Source: Rhodococcus sp. SMB37
GTDB taxonomy: Bacteria; Actinomycetota; Actinomycetes; Mycobacteriales; Mycobacteriaceae
Assembly: GCF_004345605.1 (NCBI RefSeq)
Contig: NZ_SLVY01000005.1
Coordinates: 1-64,000 of the forward strand
Direction of reading: 5' to 3'
DNA: 64,000 nucleotides
Below, piece by piece: positions 40,730 to 50,288 of this stretch (within the stretch, counting starts at the first letter, position 1; every line of letters begins with the position of its first letter). Position numbers and translations under genes: made by a program. The notes beneath the pieces are model-generated. The model searched no databases, was not told the DNA's origin, and saw only the letters and a list, made by a program, of their open reading frames with translations.

Positions 40730-42676
40730 TCACCCCAGGTCGCGGTACCAATCGATGAGTTCCGGAACGTCGAGTGCCGTTCGCTCGACGGTCGCCGTGG
40801 CGTCGGCTCCCTGCAGGATCCGTTTGATCGGGACCTCGAGTTTCTTGCCGGTGCGGGTGTGCGGCACGCCCGGTGCGGCGAGGATATCGTCCGGTACATG
40901 CCGTGGCGAGACTCTCATCCGGAGTTCACTCCGGATCCGCTCACGGAGGGCCCCGTCGAGGACCACACCGTCGGCGAGGACGACGAACAATGGCATCCAG
41001 TACCCGCCGTCGGGTCTCTCGACTCCCAACGCGAGCGCCTCGACGATCTCGGGCAGGTCTTCGACCACCTGGTAGATATCCGCCGTGCCGATCCGGACCC
41101 CGTGTCGGTTCAGCGTCGCGTCGGAGCGCCCGTGCATCTCGACGGAACCGCGCTCGGTGATGGAGATCCAGTCTCCGTGCCGCCACACTCCGGGGTAAGC
41201 AGAGAAGTACGCCTCTCGGAGTCCGGCGCCGTCGGGATCGTTCCAGAACCGAACCGGCATCGACGGCATCGGTGCGGTGACCACGAGCTCGCCAACCTCC
41301 CCGCGCACCGGACGACCCGCGGCGTCGAATGCATCGACGGCGACACCGAGGCACGGCACCGACAACTCCCCCGGCCACACCGGAACGGTCCGGACCGATC
41401 CGATGAACGCCGACACCACGTCGGTGCCGCCGGTGATCGACATGACCTGGACCCGCTCGCCCGCGTTCTCCCCGAGCCACAGCGACGACGTCGGCGGCAG
41501 TGTCGAGCCGGTGACGCCGACCCCCCGGAGAGCGGACAGGTCGTGTTCGCGGCGCGGGACGACACCCGCCTTGATGCACGCGAGGACATAGCCGGGGCTC
41601 GTCCCGAAGACCGTGACATGTTCGTCGGCGGCGATCCGCCACAACCGGTCGACGTCCGGGTACGACGGAGCACCGTCGTAACAGATGATCGTGGCGCCGA
41701 CGAGCAGTCCCGCCGCGAGGAAGTTCCACATCATCCAACTCGGGCTCGTGTACCAGAAGAATGTGTCGCGGTGGCCGATGTCGAGGTGCAGCGACAACGC
41801 CTTGAGGTGCTCGAGCAGCACCCCTCCGTGTCCGTGCACGATGCCCTTGGGCAAGCCGGTGGTCCCGGACGAGAACACTGTCCACAGCGGGTGGTCGAAC
41901 GGTACGGGGACGGGCTCGAACTCGTGCTCGCCCGAAGTTGCCTCCTCCCAGGTGAGAAGCCCTGGATCGAGCAGGCGATCGCCGGAGGCGGCGGCGCGGG
42001 CGACGAGCACCGTGACTTCGAGGCCGGGCATGTGCTCACGCAGCCACGCGACCTCTGCAACGCGGTCGTGTCGGCGACCGTTGTGCTGGTAACCGTCGGC
42101 GGTGACAAGTACCTTCGGCTCGAGCTGCCCAAGCCGGTCGAGCGCGGCGGGGGCTGCGTAGTCCTGCCCGCAGGCGGCCCACACCGCACCGATTCCTGCG
42201 GTGGCAATCAGGGCGACCACGGCCTCGGGGACATTGGGCAGGTACCCCACGACCCGGTCTCCCGCCTTCACTCCGCATTCACGGAGCGTGGCCGCGAGCG
42301 CCGCGGCCTGGCCGTGCAGCGCCGCCCAATTCGTCTCTCGCCGTCGTCCGTCCTCGTCGATGTGAACCAGCGCCGGCCGATCGCTACGAGCGTTCCGGAA
42401 AACGTGTGCGGCATAGTTCAGCCGCGCTCCGGGGAACCACACGGCTCCGGGCATCGTGGCGTCGGCGAGCGCAGGCCCTGGATCGGTGCCACCGCGGATC
42501 TCGAACCAATCCCACACCGCCTGCCAGAACTCCGATGAATGCTCGATCGACCATTGCCAGAGCGCGTCGTAATCCGGTAGCTCCACGGCGTGCCGTTGTT
42601 CGACGAACCGGCCGAACGCGGTCACTCTCGCCTCGGCGAAGTCCACCTCGCCGGGAACCCACTGTGGTCGGACCAT
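40730..42676 (-). CDS. Acetoacetate-CoA ligase (648 aa)
   Basis: ATP-dependent activation of acetoacetate to acetoacetyl-CoA via an acyl-AMP intermediate, feeding ketone bodies into thiolase and central metabolism. It is an ANL-superfamily enzyme. The N-terminal region (WSIEHSSEFWQAVWDWFEI, MPGAVWFPGARLNYAAH) is typical of acetoacetyl-/acetyl-CoA synthetases. The P-loop is SSGTTGLPKGIVHGHGG, followed by SPSWMMWNFLAAGLL, GVTGSTLP, WRHGDWISITERGSVEMHGRSDATLNRHGVRIGTADIYQVVE and a C-terminal HTRTGKKLEVPIKRIL with the catalytic lysine. Length fits the family. The start is ATG 42676, since GGAGG lies just upstream inside the last codons of the CitE-like gene. That gene stops five bases before this start, so the two are probably translationally coupled. 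Confidence 0.92.
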   Translation of the reverse strand: MVRPQWVPGEVDFAEARVTAFGRFVEQRHAVELPDYDALWQWSIEHSSEFWQAVWDWFEIRGGTDPGPALADATMPGAVWFPGARLNYAAHVFRNARSDRPALVHIDEDGRRRETNWAALHGQAAALAATLRECGVKAGDRVVGYLPNVPEAVVALIATAGIGAVWAACGQDYAAPAALDRLGQLEPKVLVTADGYQHNGRRHDRVAEVAWLREHMPGLEVTVLVARAAASGDRLLDPGLLTWEEATSGEHEFEPVPVPFDHPLWTVFSSGTTGLPKGIVHGHGGVLLEHLKALSLHLDIGHRDTFFWYTSPSWMMWNFLAAGLLVGATIICYDGAPSYPDVDRLWRIAADEHVTVFGTSPGYVLACIKAGVVPRREHDLSALRGVGVTGSTLPPTSSLWLGENAGERVQVMSITGGTDVVSAFIGSVRTVPVWPGELSVPCLGVAVDAFDAAGRPVRGEVGELVVTAPMPSMPVRFWNDPDGAGLREAYFSAYPGVWRHGDWISITERGSVEMHGRSDATLNRHGVRIGTADIYQVVEDLPEIVEALALGVERPDGGYWMPLFVVLADGVVLDGALRERIRSELRMRVSPRHVPDDILAAPGVPHTRTGKKLEVPIKRILQGADATATVERTALDVPELIDWYRDLG

Positions 42677-42681
42677 CACCG

Positions 42682-43542
42682 TCACCTCCGTTCCGGCTCG
42701 ACCTCCGTACGACCCGATCGGTAACCGTTGGCGCGCGCTTCCACCGATCGGTGGAGGATCTGTTCGGCATGTCGCAGTACGGGCGCGTCCACCATCCGCC
42801 CTTCGAACCGGAACACGCCCCGCGACTCGGGCACGGCCGCGAGGACCCTGCGAGCCCACTCGACCGACTCGGCGCTCGGCGTGTAGGCCTCTCGGATCAC
42901 ACCCACCTGATCGGGGTGGATCGCCACCTTCACATCGAATCCGACCGCGACCGCGTCGAGTGCCTCGCTACGCAGTCCGGCATGGTCCCCGATGTCGAGG
43001 TACGCGGCATCGAGAGCCCAGCGTCCGTACGCCTTCGCCGCAAGCAGCACCGACGATCTGACATGCTTCGCCACGTCGCGGTAAGCACCGTCCGCATGCC
43101 GGAGGGTCTGCCCACCGAGCCCCACGGCGAGGCTCTCCGCTCCCCACATGACACCGATCGTGCCCATCGCCAGCGCGATGTCCGCTACCGCGAGCACGCC
43201 GCGCGGAGATTCGACGAGTGCGATGACTTCGAGCGGAGCGAGTGCCGTCACCTGCTCCGGCGATTCGCATCGCGCGAGCATCACCCGGGTGTACGGGCTG
43301 TCAGCGAGGGCGCGCAGGTCCTGACGATGCTCGTCGGTGCCGGAGGGACCGATGCGGACCACCGTCCGCGCCGGATCGAGCGACCGGTCGAGAAGGGACC
43401 GACGAGCGTAGTCCTTGTCGGCCGGTGCGACACCGTCGTCGAGATCCAGGACGACGACATCGGCGGTCGCAGCGGCCCTGCCATATCGCTCGGGCCGATC
43501 TGCCGGGCAGAACAGCCACGCCGGTCCCGGGATCACGCTCAT
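42682..43542 (-). CDS. CitE-like CoA-ester lyase, HpcH/HpaI aldolase family (286 aa)
   Basis: Family members cleave or hydrolyse acyl-CoA thioesters such as citramalyl- or malyl-CoA. Visible features are PGPAWLFCPADRPERYGRA at the N-terminus, VVLDLDDGV, ALVESPRGVL (with a glutamate normally binding Mg), VMWGAESLAVGLGG and AIHPDQVGVIREAYTPS. The usual motif is GAEDL with a metal-binding aspartate. Here that position is Ser137, so activity may be altered or the metal site completed differently. The start is ATG 43542, behind GAGGAAGG. Its stop is five bases before the acetoacetate-CoA ligase start, suggesting a shared role in breaking down a branched acid or leucine-type intermediate to acetoacetate or acetyl-CoA. 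The exact substrate cannot be told from sequence. Confidence 0.85.
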   Translation of the reverse strand: MSVIPGPAWLFCPADRPERYGRAAATADVVVLDLDDGVAPADKDYARRSLLDRSLDPARTVVRIGPSGTDEHRQDLRALADSPYTRVMLARCESPEQVTALAPLEVIALVESPRGVLAVADIALAMGTIGVMWGAESLAVGLGGQTLRHADGAYRDVAKHVRSSVLLAAKAYGRWALDAAYLDIGDHAGLRSEALDAVAVGFDVKVAIHPDQVGVIREAYTPSAESVEWARRVLAAVPESRGVFRFEGRMVDAPVLRHAEQILHRSVEARANGYRSGRTEVEPERR

Positions 43543-43684
43543 GTCGTCGACCTTCCTCGTTCGTCCACTTCCGATCATCCCGCGCTCGGCCTGTCCGGTC
43601 ACCGTTTCGTCGCGACTGATGGAACGACCGATGGCCCCGCCCACAGGGGCGAGGCCACGGCTCGATGCCGTCAGGAGTGCTGGA

Positions 43685-43957
43685 TCAATTCCTCGATCTG
43701 GTCATCGATGTGTAGAGCAGAGTCAGGACGACTGCGGCCGCGATACTGATGATCCACCGGATCCAGTCGATGCCGCCGGTGTCCTCGTTCCCTTCCGACG
43801 AGATCGCGCCCCAGACCCAGTAACCGATGAGGGCACCGACGATGCCGATGATGACCGTGATGATCATGCCCATCGACTGCTTGCCCGGAATGACGAGCCG
43901 GGCCAGCACACCGATGACCGCACCGAAGATGATGGTGCCGACGATTTCCCAGAACAT
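43685..43957 (-). CDS. GlsB/YeaQ/YmgE-type (transglycosylase-associated) small membrane protein (90 aa)
   Basis: A 90-residue hydrophobic protein beginning MFWEIVGTIIFGAVIGVLARLVIPGKQ, the typical opening of this family, followed by GMIITVIIGIVGALIGYWVWG and a third helix WIRWIISIAAAVVLTLLYTS. Three membrane spans are expected. The family is common in bacteria, often stress-induced, with no settled biochemical function. GAGGAG lies just upstream of ATG 43957. It stands alone between the CitE-like gene and the alcohol dehydrogenase gene, with 120-140-base gaps on both sides. Confidence 0.88.
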   Translation of the reverse strand: MFWEIVGTIIFGAVIGVLARLVIPGKQSMGMIITVIIGIVGALIGYWVWGAISSEGNEDTGGIDWIRWIISIAAAVVLTLLYTSMTRSRN

Positions 43958-44078
43958 CGCGTGCTCCTCTCGTAGGTGATCTTGCCGCGACGAACTTATG
44001 CCAGTGTGTGCGTCCAGGTGGTGTCTCCGCGGCGAATTCCGAAGATCGTCTACCGAAAGTTGCGCGGCCGGAGTCCGA

Positions 44079-45191
44079 TCACGAGGCGTGGACGATCACT
44101 CCACGCAGATTCTTGCCGTCCCGCAGGTCCTGATAGCCCTGGTTGACTTCTTCGAGCGTGTACCGGGTGGTGATCAACTCGTCGAGCTTCAGCTGGCCGG
44201 CATCGTAGAGACGTAGCAGCCTCACGATGTCGTACTGCGGGTTGGCAGAACCGAACAGCGAGCCCTTGATCGTCTTCTGGAACAGCGTCAGATCGGTGCC
44301 CGAGACGTGGACGGTCAGCTTCTCGGGGTTCGCCAGGCCGGTGATCACGACGGTGCCGCCCTTACCGATGACCGCAGTCGCCGCCGACACGACCTCCTCG
44401 TCGACCGTGCCCACCAGGATCAGCGCGGCGTCGGCGCCCTGCCCCCAGCTCAGCTCGTTGACCTTCTCCGCGGCCTCCGCAGCGGTCGCGAAGGCGTGGG
44501 TGGCTCCGAACTTCAGGGCCGCGTCGCGTTTCATCTCGACAGGATCGACCACCACGACGTACTTCGCTCCGGCGTGGACTGCACCTTGGACGGCGTTGAT
44601 CCCGAGGCCGCCGATGCCGTAGATGACCACGATGTCGCCGGCGCGCACGTCCCCGGAGTACACCGCCGTGCCCCAGCCGGACGGCACACCGCAACCGACG
44701 AGCACTGCAGTTTCGAGCGGGAGCCAGTCATCGACCTTGACCACCGAGTGCTGCGAGATCGTGGCCCTTTCGGCGAACGTGCCCAGCATGCACATGGCCC
44801 CGAAATCGCGTCCGCCCGAATGGAACCGGAAGGATCCGTCGGGCATCGATCCTTCGAGGATGGTCGCGCCCATGTCGCACAGGTTCTGTCGGCCCGTGGA
44901 ACAGTATCGGCACGTTCCGCAGTTGGGAATGAAACTGCACACCACGTGGTCTCCGGGTTTGACCTTGGTGACTCCGGGACCGACCTCTTCGATGATGCCG
45001 GATCCTTCGTGGCCGCCGACGATCGGATAGCGCGGTGGGAGGTCGCCGTCGGTGAGATGCAGATCGGAGTGGCACAGACCCGCGGCGGTGTACTTGATCA
45101 AGACCTCTCCCGGGCCGGGCCCGTCGAGTTCGAGCTCCATCAGTTCGAACGGCTTGCCTGCTTCGAGCAGAACTGCAGCTTTGGTCTTCAT
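44079..45191 (-). CDS. NDMA-dependent (mycofactocin-coupled) alcohol dehydrogenase, zinc MDR family (370 aa)
   Basis: Oxidises alcohols to aldehydes with a tightly bound NAD(H). Enzymes of this family transfer electrons to mycofactocin in the cell, or to the artificial acceptor NDMA in assays, rather than exchanging NAD. The sequence follows the Amycolatopsis/Rhodococcus nicotinoprotein ADH closely: GLCHSDLH and GGHEGSG (catalytic Zn ligands), NCGTCRYCSTGRQNLC (structural Zn), VGCGVPSGWGTAV, and the Rossmann motif GIGGLGINAVQG followed by VVVVDPVEMKRD. Length is typical. The aldehyde dehydrogenase gene stops 60 bases upstream on the same strand, so alcohol can go to acid through two adjacent products. 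Mycofactocin maturation genes sit at 60-64 kb of this window, supporting the assignment. Confidence 0.95.
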   Translation of the reverse strand: MKTKAAVLLEAGKPFELMELELDGPGPGEVLIKYTAAGLCHSDLHLTDGDLPPRYPIVGGHEGSGIIEEVGPGVTKVKPGDHVVCSFIPNCGTCRYCSTGRQNLCDMGATILEGSMPDGSFRFHSGGRDFGAMCMLGTFAERATISQHSVVKVDDWLPLETAVLVGCGVPSGWGTAVYSGDVRAGDIVVIYGIGGLGINAVQGAVHAGAKYVVVVDPVEMKRDAALKFGATHAFATAAEAAEKVNELSWGQGADAALILVGTVDEEVVSAATAVIGKGGTVVITGLANPEKLTVHVSGTDLTLFQKTIKGSLFGSANPQYDIVRLLRLYDAGQLKLDELITTRYTLEEVNQGYQDLRDGKNLRGVIVHAS

Positions 45192-45251
45192 CTCGTCCTC
45201 CGTTGTCTCGCTGTTGTTTCAGTACGTGTGGGGCTCGGAGCGCATGCGGGT

Positions 45252-46751
45252 TCAGAGCGCAATGTTCACGGCTTTGGTCTGCGTGTAGAGGTCGATCGCG
45301 CTCGCGCCGAGTTCGCGACCCCAGCCCGACTGCTTGAACCCGCCGAAGGGCATGGCGGTGTCGAAGCCGTTGTACTGGTTGACCCACACCGATCCGGCCT
45401 TCAGCCGGCGCGCAGTGCGATGGGCCTTGGACAGGTCACGTGTCCAGATCCCCGCGGCGAGGCCGTAGATCGAGTCGTTGGCGGCCACCTCGACACCGTC
45501 TTCGGCGTCGAACGGCATCGCGGATACAACCGGCCCGAAGATCTCCTCTCGCACCACACTGAACTCGGGCCGTACATCGACGAGGACGGTCGGTTCGACA
45601 AAGAAGCCCTTGTCACCCCAGCGTTGTCCGCCGGTCAGCGCACGTGCTCCGTCGGTCAGACCTTCGCGGAGGAATCCGGTGACGCGATCCAGTTGTTCCT
45701 GGGAGACCAGGGGTCCGAGTTGGGTGGCCGGGTCCATACCCGGACCGATCTTCACCTTGCTCGCGGCATCGGCCATCGCCTCGGTGAACTGCTCGAAGAT
45801 GGGCCGCTCGACGAACAGGCGCGTTCCTGCGACACAGCATTGACCGTGATTGAACAACCACGCATCGAGCGAACCGGCGACCGCCGCGTCGAAATCCGCG
45901 TCGGCGAACACGATGTTGGGGCTCTTACCGCCAAGTTCGAGTGAGACCTTCTTCAGGTTGCCCTTCGCGGCGTCGACGACCTTCTTCCCGACCTCCGTGG
46001 AGCCCGTGAACGCGATCTTGTCCACACCGTCATGGGCGGAGAGCGCGGCGCCCGCATCTCCGAACCCCGTCACGACATTGACGACGCCGGGCGGGAAGCC
46101 GGCCTCCTCGAACACCTCGGCGAGGAGCAGCGCGGTCAGCGGTGTCTGCTCGGCCGGCTTGAGGATGACGGTGTTGCCCGCTGCGAGCGCCGGCGCAAGT
46201 TTGAACGCGGCCATGAGCAGCGGGAAGTTCCAGGGCACGATCAGCCCGCACACGCCGACCGGTTCGCGCAGTGTGTAGGCGTGGAATTCGCCGCCCGGCA
46301 CGAACGGCATCGACACGTTGACGGTGCTGCCCTCGATCTTGGTGGCCCAGCCCGCGTAGTAGCGGAAGATGTCGGCCGACCAGGCCGTGTCGACGGCCGC
46401 AGCGATCGCAGCAGATTTTCCGTTGTCGAGTGCTTCGAGCTGACCGAATTCCTCGGCGCGCTCGGTCAGCAGATCTCCTACCCGCCAGATCATCCGCTCA
46501 CGTTCGGCTGCCTTCATCGTCGGCCACGGGCCGTGATCGAATGCGGAGCGGGCCGCGCGGACGGCTCGGTCGATGTCTTCGGCGCCGCCGTGAGCGACGT
46601 CGACGAGCTTGTCTCCGGTAGCGGGGTCGTGAGTGGCGAACACGCGGCCCGACGCAGCATCGACGAACTCGCCGCCGATGTAGAGGCGTCGGGTTGCGGA
46701 AAGGAACTCTCGGACACGCGGGGCGACGGTGTACTCGGCCACGGCAGTCAT
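45252..46751 (-). CDS. NAD(P)-dependent aldehyde dehydrogenase (499 aa)
   Basis: Oxidises an aldehyde to the acid, probably the product of the neighbouring alcohol dehydrogenase. Motifs in order: [63 protein letters not shown] (general-base Glu), FNHGQCCVAGTRLFVE (catalytic Cys), [13 protein letters not shown] and PFGGFKQSGWGRELG. Full length for the family. The start is ATG 46751 behind GGAGG; longer upstream frames run into the regulator gene and are not credible. The 98-base gap upstream carries a perfect 9-bp inverted repeat and a CRP-like site, suggesting this gene has its own regulated promoter even though it follows the regulator on the same strand. Confidence 0.94.
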   Translation of the reverse strand: MTAVAEYTVAPRVREFLSATRRLYIGGEFVDAASGRVFATHDPATGDKLVDVAHGGAEDIDRAVRAARSAFDHGPWPTMKAAERERMIWRVGDLLTERAEEFGQLEALDNGKSAAIAAAVDTAWSADIFRYYAGWATKIEGSTVNVSMPFVPGGEFHAYTLREPVGVCGLIVPWNFPLLMAAFKLAPALAAGNTVILKPAEQTPLTALLLAEVFEEAGFPPGVVNVVTGFGDAGAALSAHDGVDKIAFTGSTEVGKKVVDAAKGNLKKVSLELGGKSPNIVFADADFDAAVAGSLDAWLFNHGQCCVAGTRLFVERPIFEQFTEAMADAASKVKIGPGMDPATQLGPLVSQEQLDRVTGFLREGLTDGARALTGGQRWGDKGFFVEPTVLVDVRPEFSVVREEIFGPVVSAMPFDAEDGVEVAANDSIYGLAAGIWTRDLSKAHRTARRLKAGSVWVNQYNGFDTAMPFGGFKQSGWGRELGASAIDLYTQTKAVNIAL

Positions 46752-46769
46752 ACGAACCTCCAGAAGTAG

Positions 46770-46785
46770 TGTGACACGAGTCATA
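46770..46785. promoter_or_regulatory. CRP/GlxR-like site upstream of aldehyde dehydrogenase
   Basis: Reads TGTGA-CACGAG-TCATA, nine of ten informative positions of the TGTGA-N6-TCACA consensus. It ends about 19 bases before the ATG, close enough to overlap the transcription start. Activation or repression cannot be judged. Confidence 0.45.
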
Positions 46786-46808
46786 CTTCCCCGGAGGGGC
46801 GTCCTCGA

Positions 46809-46829
46809 ACTGTCCAAGGTTTGGACAGT
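46809..46829. promoter_or_regulatory. Perfect inverted repeat, likely binding site of the adjacent AcoR-like regulator
   Basis: Arms ACTGTCCAA and TTGGACAGT with a three-base spacer, 58 bases upstream of the aldehyde dehydrogenase ATG and just after the regulator stop codon. A symmetric site like this suits a dimer with a Fis-type helix-turn-helix. A TGGACAG half-site also occurs at 50228-50234, upstream of the acyl-CoA synthetase gene. Confidence 0.6.
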
Positions 46830-46849
46830 CGTCAGGGCACGCAACGACG

Positions 46850-48487
46850 TCAGACGATGCCGAGTGCTCTGATCCGGCTGTACAGCGTGGTGCGACTGAT
46901 GCCGAGCCTCGCCGCGGCATGAACCTTGTTCCCGCCGCTGTCGCGCAACGCGTCGATGATTGCTTCGCGTTCGGCGCGTTCGAGGCCGCCGAGTTTCGCC
47001 ACTCGGCCGCTGCTGCGGTATTCCGGCGCCAGGTCTTCTGCGCGGAGCGGCAGTGAGGACTCGCGTTCCGGAACTCCGGCGAGCACCGCGCGGAGTTCGG
47101 CGAGGTTGCCCGGCCACGAACGTCCCGCCAGCGCCGCAACCGCACCCGGTCCGAGGCGGATGTCGGGCCTGCCGAGCTCATCGGCAAGCGAGGCGGCGAG
47201 GTCTCCGATCTCCCGGATACGATGGCGCAGTGCAGGAATGCGTACCCGCCCGGCACATCGCGTGAGGAGTTCACGGACCGGCTCGCGCACCGTGTCCAGG
47301 GGATCCGAGGTGAACACGAATCTCGGTCCCGATTCCAGCACGGAGACGAGCAATCCCAGGACGGGATCCGGAGCCATGTGCACATGCTCGACCACCACCG
47401 TGTCCGCGCTCGTGGCCGCATCGACCGTAGCCAGCAGCGCCGTGGACCACTCCTGTTGTCCTTGTGCGACGATGCGCGCAGCGTCGACGAACACTCCACT
47501 GCGGCCGGTGAATTCACGGGCCGCCCAGGTGCGTCCGCTGCCTGGTTCGCCGACGACGACAACGCTGCCGGTGCCGGCGCGGACACGCGCGAGTTCGTCC
47601 CGGAGACTGCTCGACGTGGTCTGTGCCGCCGCGGTTCGACGCACCGGCTTCCGGTCTCCCGTGGCGTCGAGGAGGAACAGCGCGCTGCCGTCGATACCGG
47701 GGATGCGGTCGACCCGCAGGGTGGTGCGACCACCCGCGGTGAGCGCGAAGTCCATGGTTCGCGACTCGCCGGAGGGTAGGTCCATCGCGATCGCGCGCAG
47801 CGCTGCGTGATCCGCCGGAACGAGCAGATCCACGGCGGCCTTGTTGGTGAGCATGATGTCCTCGCCCATCGCCGCAACGGCGAGCCCGCGCCGCTGCGCG
47901 GCGCGTTGGAATGCCTCGACCACTCGCTGGTCCGCTTCGCGGGCATTCTCGAGCAGGCGCGCTTCGATATCGCGCGCCGCGCGGGCCACAACCGGCGCGA
48001 ACAGGGGATTCGCGGTCTTCCCGACTGCCGTGATGTCGAGGATGCCCTCGATCCTGCGGGTGACCGGGTGGACCAGCGGATGGCCGTAACAGCTGAATCC
48101 CTTGAGCGGTTCGAGGAAATGCTCCTCCCCGTGCACGACGAGTCCTTGCCGCACCTCGAGCGGAGTGCCGAGCGCATTCGTGCCGAACGTCTCTTCGCTC
48201 AACTCCGCGCCGGGAAGAACACCGAGATCGTCCATGGCACGTTGCATGGATGCGGAGTCGAACACACGGGTCACGATCCGGCAGTCACGATCGACCAGAA
48301 TGATGCAGCACTCGGTTCCGGACAGTTGCGTACCGAGTTCGTCGAGCACCGGCCGGGCGGCGCGGCGCAGCCGACCGAAGGTGTCGGAGGGGCCCAGCAG
48401 CGTGGGCTCGGGAAGGCGCCCCGGATCGAGACCGCTCAGCTCGGAGCGCTTCCAGGACAACGCGATCTCGGGCCGCAACGGGTTCAC
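46850..48487 (-). CDS. AcoR-like transcriptional regulator: GAF-PAS-degenerate AAA-Fis HTH (545 aa)
   Basis: Likely activator of the alcohol/aldehyde oxidation genes downstream. The N-terminal ~200 residues hold a GAF-type sensor ([68 protein letters not shown]). A PAS-like part follows ([22 protein letters not shown]). Next is a shortened AAA domain with Walker [10 protein letters not shown] and VVVEHVH at Walker B, and finally a Fis-type HTH ([26 protein letters not shown]). No GAFTGA loop is visible between the Walker motifs, so contact with sigma-54 is not expected; this fits actinobacterial members that work with other sigma factors. Its ATG overlaps the acyl-CoA synthetase stop by four bases. 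Confidence 0.9.
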   Translation of the reverse strand: MNPLRPEIALSWKRSELSGLDPGRLPEPTLLGPSDTFGRLRRAARPVLDELGTQLSGTECCIILVDRDCRIVTRVFDSASMQRAMDDLGVLPGAELSEETFGTNALGTPLEVRQGLVVHGEEHFLEPLKGFSCYGHPLVHPVTRRIEGILDITAVGKTANPLFAPVVARAARDIEARLLENAREADQRVVEAFQRAAQRRGLAVAAMGEDIMLTNKAAVDLLVPADHAALRAIAMDLPSGESRTMDFALTAGGRTTLRVDRIPGIDGSALFLLDATGDRKPVRRTAAAQTTSSSLRDELARVRAGTGSVVVVGEPGSGRTWAAREFTGRSGVFVDAARIVAQGQQEWSTALLATVDAATSADTVVVEHVHMAPDPVLGLLVSVLESGPRFVFTSDPLDTVREPVRELLTRCAGRVRIPALRHRIREIGDLAASLADELGRPDIRLGPGAVAALAGRSWPGNLAELRAVLAGVPERESSLPLRAEDLAPEYRSSGRVAKLGGLERAEREAIIDALRDSGGNKVHAAARLGISRTTLYSRIRALGIV

Positions 48488-50142
48488 GTCCGATCGGCCT
48501 CCTCGAGGAGCGCGACCGACACCTCACGCATCTCGACCTTGCGGATCTTGCCGGTGACCGTCATGGGGAACTCGTCGACGATGTGGACATAGCGCGGGAT
48601 CTTGTAGTGCGCGAGTTTGCCGGTGCAGAATTCGCGCAGTGTGTCCGCGTCGAGCGCGTCGGCGCCCTCGCGCAGGCGCACCCACACCATCAGTTCCTCG
48701 CCGTATTTCGCGTCCGGAACACCGACGACCTGGGCGTCGAGGATGTCGGGGTGCGTGTAGAGGAATTCTTCGATCTCACGCGGATAGATGTTCTCGCCGC
48801 CGCGGATCACCATGTCCTTGATCCTGCCGGTGACCGAGACGTACCCCTCGGAATCCATCACACCGATATCGCCCGTGTGCATCCACCGCGCCGCATCGAT
48901 CGCTTCGGCGGATTTCTCTGCCTGCTCCCAGTACCCCAGCATCACCGAATAGCCGCGCGTGCACAGCTCACCCGGCTCACCGCGCGGCACTGTGAGCCCG
49001 GTCGCGGGATCGACGATCTTGACCTCGATGTGCGGCCCGACTCGCCCGACGGTGGACACGCGCTGCTCGATGGTGTCGTCGCTGCGGGTCTGCAGCGACA
49101 CCGGCGAGGTCTCGGTCATCCCGTAACAGATGGACACCTCGGCCATCCCCATCCGTTCCATGACCTGCTTCATCACCTCGACCGGGCACGGTGACCCGGC
49201 CATGATGCCGGTGCGCAGGCTCGACAGGTCGACGGTCTCGAACGACGGGTCGGCGAGTTCGGCGATGAACATCGTCGGCACGCCGTACAGCGATGTGCAG
49301 CGTTCTTCGGCGACGGCCGCGAGAGTGGCGGCCGGATCGAACGCCGGCGCGGGGATCACCATGGTCGCGCCGTGACTCGTGCACGCCAGGTTGCCCATGA
49401 CCATGCCGAAGCAATGATAGAACGGCACGGGAATGCACACCTTGTCCTGCTCGGTGTAGTGGCACAGTTCCCCGACGAAGAATCCGTTGTTGAGAATGTT
49501 GTGGTGGCTGAGGGTGGCACCCTTGGGAAATCCGGTGGTTCCGGACGTGTACTGGATGTTGATCGCGTCGTCGGCCGACAGCTCCTTCCGGGCGGCGTCG
49601 AGCGGCGACCGATCGGTTTCCAGCGCGGCCCGTCCCGCGGTACCGAGCTCGTCCCACTCCGAGCGGCCGATCAGTACGACCTGCTCGAGGTCCGGGCACT
49701 CACCGCGCACCTGACCGATCATCGCGGCGTAGTCGGAGGTCTTGAACTCCGGTGCGGAGATCAGCATCCGGATGCCCGCCTGCGCGAGCACGTACTGCAG
49801 TTCGTGCGAGCGATACGCGGGGTTGATGTTGACGAGCACGGCGCCGATCTTGGCGGTCGCGTACTGCACGAACGTCCATTCGGCACAGTTGGGAGCCCAG
49901 ATTCCCACGCGGTCGCCTTTGCCGATGCCCGCACCTAGCAGTCCGAGGGCCAGGGCGTCGACCTCGGCGGCAAACTCGGAATATGTCCAGCGTCGGCCTG
50001 TGGCTCGTTCCACGAGTGCGTCGCGGTCGCCGTGCTGGGCGACGGTGCGGTCGAGGTTGTCGCCGATGGTGTCACCCAGCAATGGGACATCCCATGCCCC
50101 GGAGTCGTAGCTGGGAAGTGCGGGGGTGGCGATACCGGTCAT
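48484..50142 (-). CDS. Acyl-CoA synthetase, AMP-binding (FadD-like, 552 aa)
   Basis: Activates a carboxylic acid to its CoA ester through acyl-AMP. Motifs: RRWTYSEF at the N-terminus, [16 protein letters not shown]-loop [77 protein letters not shown] and C-terminal [14 protein letters not shown] with the catalytic lysine. Full length. The start is ATG 50142 with AGGAG upstream. Its stop overlaps the AcoR-like regulator start (ATGA), placing it first in the run synthetase-regulator-aldehyde dehydrogenase-alcohol dehydrogenase. It may therefore activate the acid made by that pathway. Chain-length preference cannot be read from sequence; medium-chain or branched acids are plausible. Confidence 0.9.
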   Translation of the reverse strand: MTGIATPALPSYDSGAWDVPLLGDTIGDNLDRTVAQHGDRDALVERATGRRWTYSEFAAEVDALALGLLGAGIGKGDRVGIWAPNCAEWTFVQYATAKIGAVLVNINPAYRSHELQYVLAQAGIRMLISAPEFKTSDYAAMIGQVRGECPDLEQVVLIGRSEWDELGTAGRAALETDRSPLDAARKELSADDAINIQYTSGTTGFPKGATLSHHNILNNGFFVGELCHYTEQDKVCIPVPFYHCFGMVMGNLACTSHGATMVIPAPAFDPAATLAAVAEERCTSLYGVPTMFIAELADPSFETVDLSSLRTGIMAGSPCPVEVMKQVMERMGMAEVSICYGMTETSPVSLQTRSDDTIEQRVSTVGRVGPHIEVKIVDPATGLTVPRGEPGELCTRGYSVMLGYWEQAEKSAEAIDAARWMHTGDIGVMDSEGYVSVTGRIKDMVIRGGENIYPREIEEFLYTHPDILDAQVVGVPDAKYGEELMVWVRLREGADALDADTLREFCTGKLAHYKIPRYVHIVDEFPMTVTGKIRKVEMREVSVALLEEADRT

Positions 50143-50251
50143 GATCAATCTCCTGCGGTGGGGCGCGGCCGGACAGACGGGTGCTTCCACCATCCTCGTC
50201 TTTTCGTGGCCGCAGGTGTGCGGATTCTGGACAGCTGCCGACGGCAGAAAG

Positions 50252-50282
50252 GCGCCTTCCCCGAGGGTGTCGGGGAAGGCGC
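50252..50282 (-). terminator. Hairpin terminator after the MFS transporter gene
   Basis: Perfect 11-bp stem (arms GCGCCTTCCCC and GGGGAAGGCGC) with a nine-base loop, starting seven bases after the transporter stop on the minus strand. No long T-run follows, which is common in high-GC actinobacteria. Confidence 0.75.
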
Positions 50283-50288
50283 TCGCTC

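Noticed and set aside
42677-42859. Longer N-terminus for acetoacetate-CoA ligase
   Set aside because: The extension overlaps the CitE-like gene and has Arg/Gly-rich shadow text. ATG 42676 has GGAGG upstream.
46752-47117. Longer N-terminus for the aldehyde dehydrogenase (start at 47117)
   Set aside because: It would overlap the regulator's C-terminal HTH and the inverted repeat. ATG 46751 has a good ribosome-binding site and matches the family start.
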